Below are positions 4,962 to 8,768 of a stretch of 8,768 bases of DNA, piece by piece. Positions within the stretch are counted from its first letter, which is position 1, and each line of letters starts with the position of its first letter. The stretch is taken from contig JANYFS010000455.1 of assembly GCA_025359705.1 (NCBI GenBank), forward strand, positions 1 through 8,768. Reading direction: 5' to 3'. This DNA comes from Deinococcales bacterium. GTDB taxonomy: Bacteria > Deinococcota > Deinococci > Deinococcales > Deinococcaceae. Position numbers and translations under genes: made by a program. The notes beneath the pieces were generated by a model. That model saw nothing but the letters and a program-made list of their open reading frames with translations, was not told the DNA's origin and searched no databases.

Positions 4962-7214
4962 ATGAGCGAACGGCAATTCATCCGCATTCGTGGCGCACGG
5001 GAAAACAACCTCAAAAATATTTCTTTGGATATTCCCAAGCATCAAATTACGGTATTTACGGGGGTTTCGGGTTCGGGTAAATCTTCGCTGGTGTTTGATA
5101 CCATAGCCGCCGAATCCCAGCGCCAACTGAACGAAACCTTCACCAATTTTGTGCAGGGGTTTTTGCCCAGCTATGGGCAGCCCGATGTGGACAGCATCGA
5201 GAACCTGAATGCCCCGATCATCATCAACCAAAAACGGGTGGGCGGCGGCTCGCGCTCGACTATGGGAACCTATACCGATATTGCGGGCTTGCTGCGCCTG
5301 CTGTTCTCTCGAGCCTCCAGCCCTTCGGCGGGCGCGGCCTTTGCCTACTCCTTCAATACCCCCCAGGGCATGTGCCTCGAGTGTGAAGGGATTGGCAAAA
5401 CCGTGCAGCTCAACCTCGAGCAGTTTTTGGACCAGACCAAATCGCTGAATGGCGGGGCGATTCTGCACCCCGATTTTAAGGTGGGTAGCCACTGGACTTG
5501 GAAAACCTATGCCGAATCCAAGTTTTTTGACAACGATAAACCGCTCGAGCAATACACCCCCGAAGAGATGAGTATTTTGCTGTATGGCGCGGGCAATCAT
5601 AAGGTGGCCTTTACCGATTTTAGTTTGAAGTACGAAGGCTTAATCGAGCGTTTTAGCCGCATGTACATCAAAAAAGACGTGACCACCATGACCGCCCGTA
5701 ACCGCGCCATTTTTGAGCAATATGTGACCCAGCAAATCTGCCCCGTCTGCCACGGGGCCAGGTTGAATGCGACAGCGCTCGAGGGGAAGATTTTGGGCTT
5801 GAACATCGCCGAAATGTCCGATCTCGAGGCTACTAAACTGCTCGAGGTGTTGAAAAACTTAACGGACCCTGTGGCCCTGCGGGTTGCCGAAAAACTGACC
5901 GAACGGCTCGAGCATCTGGTGCAAATTGGCCTGGGGTATCTCAGTCTCAGCCGCGAAACCGCCACGCTTTCGGGCGGCGAATCGCAGCGGATCAAAATGA
6001 TTCGGCATTTGGGCAACAGCCTGACCGACATGCTGTACATCCTGGACGAACCCAGTGTGGGGCTGCACGCCCGCGATGTGGCGCGGCTGACGGGTTTGCT
6101 GGGCCAGTTGCGCGACAAAGGCAATACGGTTTTGGTGGTGGAACACGATCCCGATGTGATTGCGGTGGCGGATCATATTGTGGATATTGGGCCAAAGGCA
6201 GGCGCACACGGTGGCGAAGTGGTTTTTGAGGGCAACTTCAACGAACTCTTAAAAGCAAACACCATGACAGGACAATTCCTAAAGCACAGCCTACCGATCA
6301 AGCTCGAGGTGCGGCGGGCCACGGGGTCGCTCGAGGTAAAAAATGCCAATCTGAACAACCTTAAAAATGTTTCGGTATCCATTCCCAAGGGTGTTTTTAC
6401 GGTGGTGACGGGGGTGGCAGGCAGCGGCAAAAGCACCCTGATCAACGATGTCTTCCTCGAGCAGCACCCTGGGGCGATTGTGATCGACCAGTCTCGAGTG
6501 ACCAGCTCGGTGCGCTCTGCGCCCGCCACCTACTGCGGCATCATGGACGATATTCGCAACGCCTTTGCCAAACCCAACAAGGTCAGCGCCTCGCTGTTCA
6601 GTTTTAACTCGAGCGGAAGTTGCCCTAACTGCAATGGTTTGGGGGTGGTCTATACCGATCTGGCCTTTATGGAAGGCATCACCTCGAGCTGTGAGGTCTG
6701 CGAAGGCAAACGCTTTAAACCCGAAGTCCTCGAGTACACCTTGCGGGGTAAAACCATCAGCGATGTTTTGGAAATGACCGTAGAGGACGCACTCGAGTTT
6801 TTTACAGAAAAGAAAATTCGGGCCATTGTGCAGGCCATGTTTGATGTGGGCTTGGGATATTTGAAGCTGGGCCAGCCACTCAGCACGGTATCGGGTGGCG
6901 AAGGGCAACGGCTAAAACTGGCAACCGAAATTCACAAAGCGGGCAGCATCTATGTGATGGACGAACCCACCACAGGGCTGCATTTGTCGGATATTGGGCG
7001 TTTGATGGCGATTATTGACCGCCTGGTGGACGCGGGCAACACCGTGATTTTGATCGAGCATCATTTGGATGTGATTCGGCAAGCCGATTGGATCATCGAT
7101 ATGGGGCCAGAAGGGGGAAATGCAGGCGGTCAGGTGCTATTTGAAGGCACACCCCAAGATTTGTTGAAGGCCGAACATAGCATTACGGGGAAATATTTGC
7201 AGTCGCACCTTTGA
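4962..7214 (+). CDS. Short UvrA-like tandem ABC ATPase (UvrA2/DrrC-type)
   Basis: Predicted 750-residue cytoplasmic DNA-damage-recognition type ATPase with two ABC modules and no membrane segments. Module 1: Walker A GVSGSGKSS (35-42), signature LSGGESQR (336-343), Walker B YILDEPSVGLH (359-369), H-loop EHD (394-396). Module 2: Walker A GVAGSGKST (484-492), signature VSGGEGQRLKLA (643-654), Walker B IYVMDEPTTGLH (663-674), H-loop EHH (699-701). Two CxxC pairs sit in each half (138/141 and 260/263; 554/557 and 577/580), consistent with the two structural zinc modules of the signature domains. It is about 190 residues shorter than canonical UvrA (about 940). Most of the loss is between Walker A and signature of module 1, where UvrB-binding and insertion domains normally lie. 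Family knowledge: such short forms occur beside a full UvrA or as drug self-resistance proteins (DrrC). UvrB-dependent excision is therefore doubtful. Confidence 0.9.
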   Translation: MSERQFIRIRGARENNLKNISLDIPKHQITVFTGVSGSGKSSLVFDTIAAESQRQLNETFTNFVQGFLPSYGQPDVDSIENLNAPIIINQKRVGGGSRSTMGTYTDIAGLLRLLFSRASSPSAGAAFAYSFNTPQGMCLECEGIGKTVQLNLEQFLDQTKSLNGGAILHPDFKVGSHWTWKTYAESKFFDNDKPLEQYTPEEMSILLYGAGNHKVAFTDFSLKYEGLIERFSRMYIKKDVTTMTARNRAIFEQYVTQQICPVCHGARLNATALEGKILGLNIAEMSDLEATKLLEVLKNLTDPVALRVAEKLTERLEHLVQIGLGYLSLSRETATLSGGESQRIKMIRHLGNSLTDMLYILDEPSVGLHARDVARLTGLLGQLRDKGNTVLVVEHDPDVIAVADHIVDIGPKAGAHGGEVVFEGNFNELLKANTMTGQFLKHSLPIKLEVRRATGSLEVKNANLNNLKNVSVSIPKGVFTVVTGVAGSGKSTLINDVFLEQHPGAIVIDQSRVTSSVRSAPATYCGIMDDIRNAFAKPNKVSASLFSFNSSGSCPNCNGLGVVYTDLAFMEGITSSCEVCEGKRFKPEVLEYTLRGKTISDVLEMTVEDALEFFTEKKIRAIVQAMFDVGLGYLKLGQPLSTVSGGEGQRLKLATEIHKAGSIYVMDEPTTGLHLSDIGRLMAIIDRLVDAGNTVILIEHHLDVIRQADWIIDMGPEGGNAGGQVLFEGTPQDLLKAEHSITGKYLQSHL

Positions 7215-7228
7215 TTTTGTAGGTTGAT

Positions 7229-7750
7229 TTAAATTTGGGCTGCGGAGTCGTCACTCGATTTTGTGTTTAACCCTCGAGCGTGCAACCCTTCCCATTCTTC
7301 CCACAAAACCAAACCCCGCTCGAGCTGTGGAGGGTCGGGCAGCATTGCTAAGAACTCGAGGGAATTTCCGTCTGGATCGGTAAAATACACGCTGACGGCT
7401 GGCATCCAAGCATGAACGTACAGTGATCCTGAATCGTCGTTCAAAAAGTTGTGCCACGCGATGCCCTGCCACTCGAGGGCCGTACAAACCCCACGCATCT
7501 GCTCGAGGGGAAGGGTAAAAGCAAAGTGGGATGTCATAAATTCTGTTTCTGGTACCTGCCACAGCCCCAACATGGCCTGACCGCGTTGTCCAATCCAAAA
7601 TAAAGCCAACCCTCGAGCGTTGCTGTAAAAACCCAGCTCGAGGCCCAGTACATCGCGGTAAAACGGGATGGCTCGCTCGAGGTTGCGGACTTTGAGATGG
7701 GTCTCAAACAAACCCAAGCTGGTTGCTTTGAGAGTGCCTTGGGTGTTCAC
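7229..7750 (-). CDS. Glyoxalase/VOC-family protein
   Basis: 173 residues from a GTG at 7750. The start is supported by GGAGG (7755-7759) with a 4-nt spacer and by the GTGA overlap with the upstream gene's stop. The VOC fold (paired beta-alpha-beta-beta-beta units) is recognisable: FETHLKVRNLERAIPFYRD followed by VLGLELGFY opens the first unit, SHFAFTLPLEQ opens the second, and VYFTDPDGNSLEFLAML is the typical closing strand pair. Likely metal ligands are H18, H75 and E132. VOC proteins include glyoxalase I, fosfomycin and bleomycin resistance proteins and ring-cleavage dioxygenases. The substrate cannot be told from the sequence. The polar tail (about residues 140-173) extends past the fold. 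It is the second gene of an operon with the flavin-reductase-like gene and ends 14 bp from the convergent UvrA-like gene, with no clear terminator between them. Confidence 0.88.
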   Translation of the reverse strand: MNTQGTLKATSLGLFETHLKVRNLERAIPFYRDVLGLELGFYSNARGLALFWIGQRGQAMLGLWQVPETEFMTSHFAFTLPLEQMRGVCTALEWQGIAWHNFLNDDSGSLYVHAWMPAVSVYFTDPDGNSLEFLAMLPDPPQLERGLVLWEEWEGLHARGLNTKSSDDSAAQI

Positions 7751-8322
7751 GATGCCTCCACGGTTGAATTGGAAAATACTGCTGTTGGGCCGTGGGCAAC
7801 GTCTTGCACCAAATTTTTAATGCGGTTGACCACTTCAGCATTGGGGCGCTTCTTGGCGTTCCAATCTTCCCCTGTCCAGTCTTGCGGGGCAGCGTACACA
7901 AAGCGGGGCGCAATCCACACCCGAAAATCCAGCATCAGGCTGTTCATCAGGCCCAAGGCACTCATATAGCTGGATTTTCCCCCCGCTGCACAGATAAACC
8001 CCGCTATTGCCCCCTCGAGGTAAGCGCCCCCACACAGCTCGAGCAGGTTCTTGGCGGCGGCGTTGCCAGCGTAGTTATAAATCGGAATGGCGAAAATAAA
8101 GCGCTGGTACTGCTGCATTTGGGTTTTAAGGGTTGCCACATTTGGGTCACTCCAAGCGGCAGGGCTGCCCGCCAAAGGTAAGGGAAAGTCGCGCAGATCC
8201 AATAGGTCGGCCTCGAGGTGGTGACTTTTGGCCTGCTCCAGTGCCACTCGAGCCAAGGCTTGAGATTTGCTGTTTGGGTCGAGACTGGTGGCGATGATCA
8301 GAATTTTGGATGTTTTAGACAT
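7747..8322 (-). CDS. NAD(P)H-dependent FMN reductase-like flavoprotein
   Basis: 191 residues from ATG 8322, preceded by AAAGGAA (8329-8335) at good spacing. The flavodoxin-like fold of the FMN_red group is visible. A first strand KILIIATSLDPNSKSQALAR (7-26) carries the phosphate-binding loop that normally reads G-S-x-R-x-x-S. LLDLRDFPLPL (40-50) matches the usual D-L-x-D-x-P-L pattern. FIFAIPIYNYAGNAAAKNLL (75-94) corresponds to the P-x-Y-N...K-N flavin-contacting segment. GFICAAGGKSSYMSALGLMN (108-127) matches the second ring-binding loop. Such enzymes reduce FMN, quinones, azo dyes, nitro compounds or chromate with NAD(P)H; the physiological acceptor here is unknown. It is the first gene of the operon, has a leader of about 160 nt from the best promoter, and stands divergently from a winged-helix regulator that probably controls it (inference from position). 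Confidence 0.87.
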   Translation of the reverse strand: MSKTSKILIIATSLDPNSKSQALARVALEQAKSHHLEADLLDLRDFPLPLAGSPAAWSDPNVATLKTQMQQYQRFIFAIPIYNYAGNAAAKNLLELCGGAYLEGAIAGFICAAGGKSSYMSALGLMNSLMLDFRVWIAPRFVYAAPQDWTGEDWNAKKRPNAEVVNRIKNLVQDVAHGPTAVFSNSTVEAS

Positions 8323-8409
8323 GGCAACTTCCTTTGTGGGGCTGGCTCGAGGGGTGCGGCATCACAAAACACCATCACAACACGCAAGATGTGCCGTGGG
8401 CAACCTCGA

Positions 8410-8438
8410 GGGGTGGGGAAATGGGAAAAAAGGGCGGG
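8410..8438 (+). other. Putative G-quadruplex tract in the divergent intergenic region
   Basis: Five G-runs of 3-4 bases on the plus strand (8410-8413, 8415-8418, 8423-8425, 8432-8434, 8436-8438) with loops of 1, 4, 6 and 1 nt meet the usual G3+N1-7 rule. The leftward operon's leader is transcribed across it, so its transcript carries the C-rich complement. Only the pattern is seen; folding is not shown. Confidence 0.4.
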
Positions 8439-8488
8439 ATAAAAACGGAAAGTCTTGAGCGCTCGAGGGTTCCGCTTAAGTTGCTCCC

Positions 8489-8517
8489 AGTCTAGCACGG
8501 CCTAAATAATTCAGCAA
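8489..8517 (-). promoter_or_regulatory. Candidate promoter of the reductase/VOC operon
   Basis: On the minus strand TTGCTG (8512-8517) is separated by exactly 17 bp from TAGACT (8489-8494), which also has a TG-C extension. Both hexamers are imperfect but the architecture is good. The start would fall near 8482, giving a leader of about 160 nt to ATG 8322. Confidence 0.4.
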
Positions 8518-8520
8518 GCA

Positions 8521-8550
8521 TTTACTGTTTTAATTAAATTTTTGTATACT
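8521..8550 (+). promoter_or_regulatory. Candidate leaderless promoter of the winged-helix regulator
   Basis: TTTACT (8521-8526), an 18-bp spacer, and TATACT (8545-8550). The ATG at 8557 begins 6 bases after the -10, so transcription would start at or next to the A of the start codon. No ribosome binding site is present, as expected for a leaderless mRNA. A perfect TTTAATTAAA palindrome (8529-8538) lies in the spacer and could be an operator. Confidence 0.5.
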
Positions 8551-8556
8551 GAACCC

Positions 8557-8768
8557 ATGATCGAGCCGCTTGCCCTGCAAAACCGCCCCGCCACTCAGCG
8601 CACATTGCTCAACAGCCTCAAAAAAGCGGGAGCCTTGAGTGTGCAAACCCTTGCTCGAGATGCCAAAATCACCGTGTCGGGCGCACGGCAGCATCTGGCT
8701 TTGCTCGAGGGGGACGGCCTAATTTGCCGCACCAGCGAAACGGCAGCGCCCAGCCCCGCTCGAGGTAG
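8557..8768 (+). CDS. Winged-helix transcriptional regulator (SufR/ArsR-like), N-terminal part
   Basis: 70 codons are visible from ATG 8557 and the frame runs off the window. Residues 13-56 fit a winged helix-turn-helix: TQRTLLNSLKKAGALSVQTL, then ARDAKITVSGARQHLALLEG with recognition helix SGARQHLALLE (41-51), then DGLICR. The pattern T-R-x-x-I-L-x-x-L-K-x-x-G...V-R-x-H-L-x-x-L-E-x-D-G-L-V is typical of the SufR-like group, and the visible end (A-R-G plus a partial codon that can be Arg or Ser) may be the start of the usual G-R-P turn. SufR members carry C-terminal Fe-S cysteines that would lie outside the window, so SufR itself is not claimed. Its promoter is back-to-back with that of the flavin-reductase operon, the classic layout of a local regulator and its target. 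Confidence 0.75.
   Translation, partial: MIEPLALQNRPATQRTLLNSLKKAGALSVQTLARDAKITVSGARQHLALLEGDGLICRTSETAAPSPARG

Larger units (their letters stand above)
116..8764. repeat. Highly iterated palindrome CTCGAG (about 78 copies)
   Basis: By eye I counted 78 exact CTCGAG copies, about one per 112 bp, against about 2 expected for a random hexamer. First and last copies are at 116-121 and 8759-8764. Copies occur in every gene, all reading frames, leaders, and at both terminators. The longest gaps are 1254-1720, 5913-6302 and 6798-7272. The hexamer is the XhoI recognition sequence. It resembles in behaviour the HIP1 octamer of cyanobacteria, though the sequence differs. Confidence 0.95.

Noticed and set aside
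4917..6908. Several long minus-strand open frames opposite the UvrA-like gene
   Set aside because: The plus-strand protein has every ABC and zinc motif. The opposite frames show no domains and arise from its codon bias.
7215..7228. Bidirectional terminator between the convergent genes
   Set aside because: Only 14 bp separate the stop codons and I see no hairpin with T-tracts on either strand.
7697..8181. Plus-strand open frames opposite the VOC/reductase operon
   Set aside because: No ribosome sites and no recognisable motifs; they mirror two well-supported minus-strand genes.
116..8764. CTCGAG copies as cloning-linker or assembly artefacts (XhoI sites)
   Set aside because: The copies lie in frame inside conserved protein motifs in unrelated genes, without vector sequence or breaks in reading frame.

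Overview
This is a bacterial window of roughly balanced base composition. It holds two partial genes at its edges and six complete genes. Its dominant signal is the palindrome CTCGAG, which I counted about 78 times in 8.8 kb (random expectation about 2). It occurs in every gene, on both sides of terminators, in untranslated regions and in all three reading frames. I cannot name the organism. A leaderless promoter arrangement at the right edge and a DtxR/MntR-type regulator would fit Deinococcota; Chloroflexota or another phylum with highly iterated palindromes is possible. This placement is inference only.

Layout, left to right. (1) 1-207, minus strand: the start of a small membrane protein whose N-terminal helix runs into a Gly/Ala/His-rich tail, cut by the window edge. 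A perfect 12-bp palindrome sits next to its putative -10. (2) 463-1959, plus strand: a lipoprotein made of five Ig-like repeats, closed by a strong intrinsic terminator. (3) 2154-4519, plus strand: a two-gene unit of a DtxR/MntR-type metal-dependent repressor and, overlapping it by 4 bp, an exported or membrane-anchored DUF1517 protein with a duplicated Gly/Ser-rich motif and an Asn-rich linker. (4) 4520-4961: a gene-free stretch with a possible small transcript of three consecutive hairpins ending in a terminator whose two arms each contain CTCGAG. (5) 4962-7214, plus strand: a short UvrA-like tandem ABC ATPase. (6) 7229-8322, minus strand: a two-gene operon, convergent with the UvrA-like gene, of a flavodoxin-fold NAD(P)H:FMN-reductase-like protein and a glyoxalase/VOC-fold protein, joined by a 4-bp GTGA overlap. 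(7) 8323-8556: a divergent promoter region with back-to-back -35 elements and a G-rich tract. (8) 8557 to the end, plus strand: the start of a winged-helix regulator resembling SufR/ArsR types, apparently leaderless.

How the genes may work together (inference). The repressor probably senses Mn(II) or Fe(II) and is co-translated with the envelope protein, so that protein may belong to a metal or redox stress regulon. The UvrA-like ATPase, VOC protein and flavin reductase fit a loose damage or detoxification theme, and the divergent regulator is well placed to control the reductase/VOC operon. No CRISPR array, insertion sequence, rRNA or tRNA is visible. The most unusual signal is the CTCGAG family: 36 of the 38 Leu-Glu dipeptides in the genes of this window are written with exactly this hexamer.
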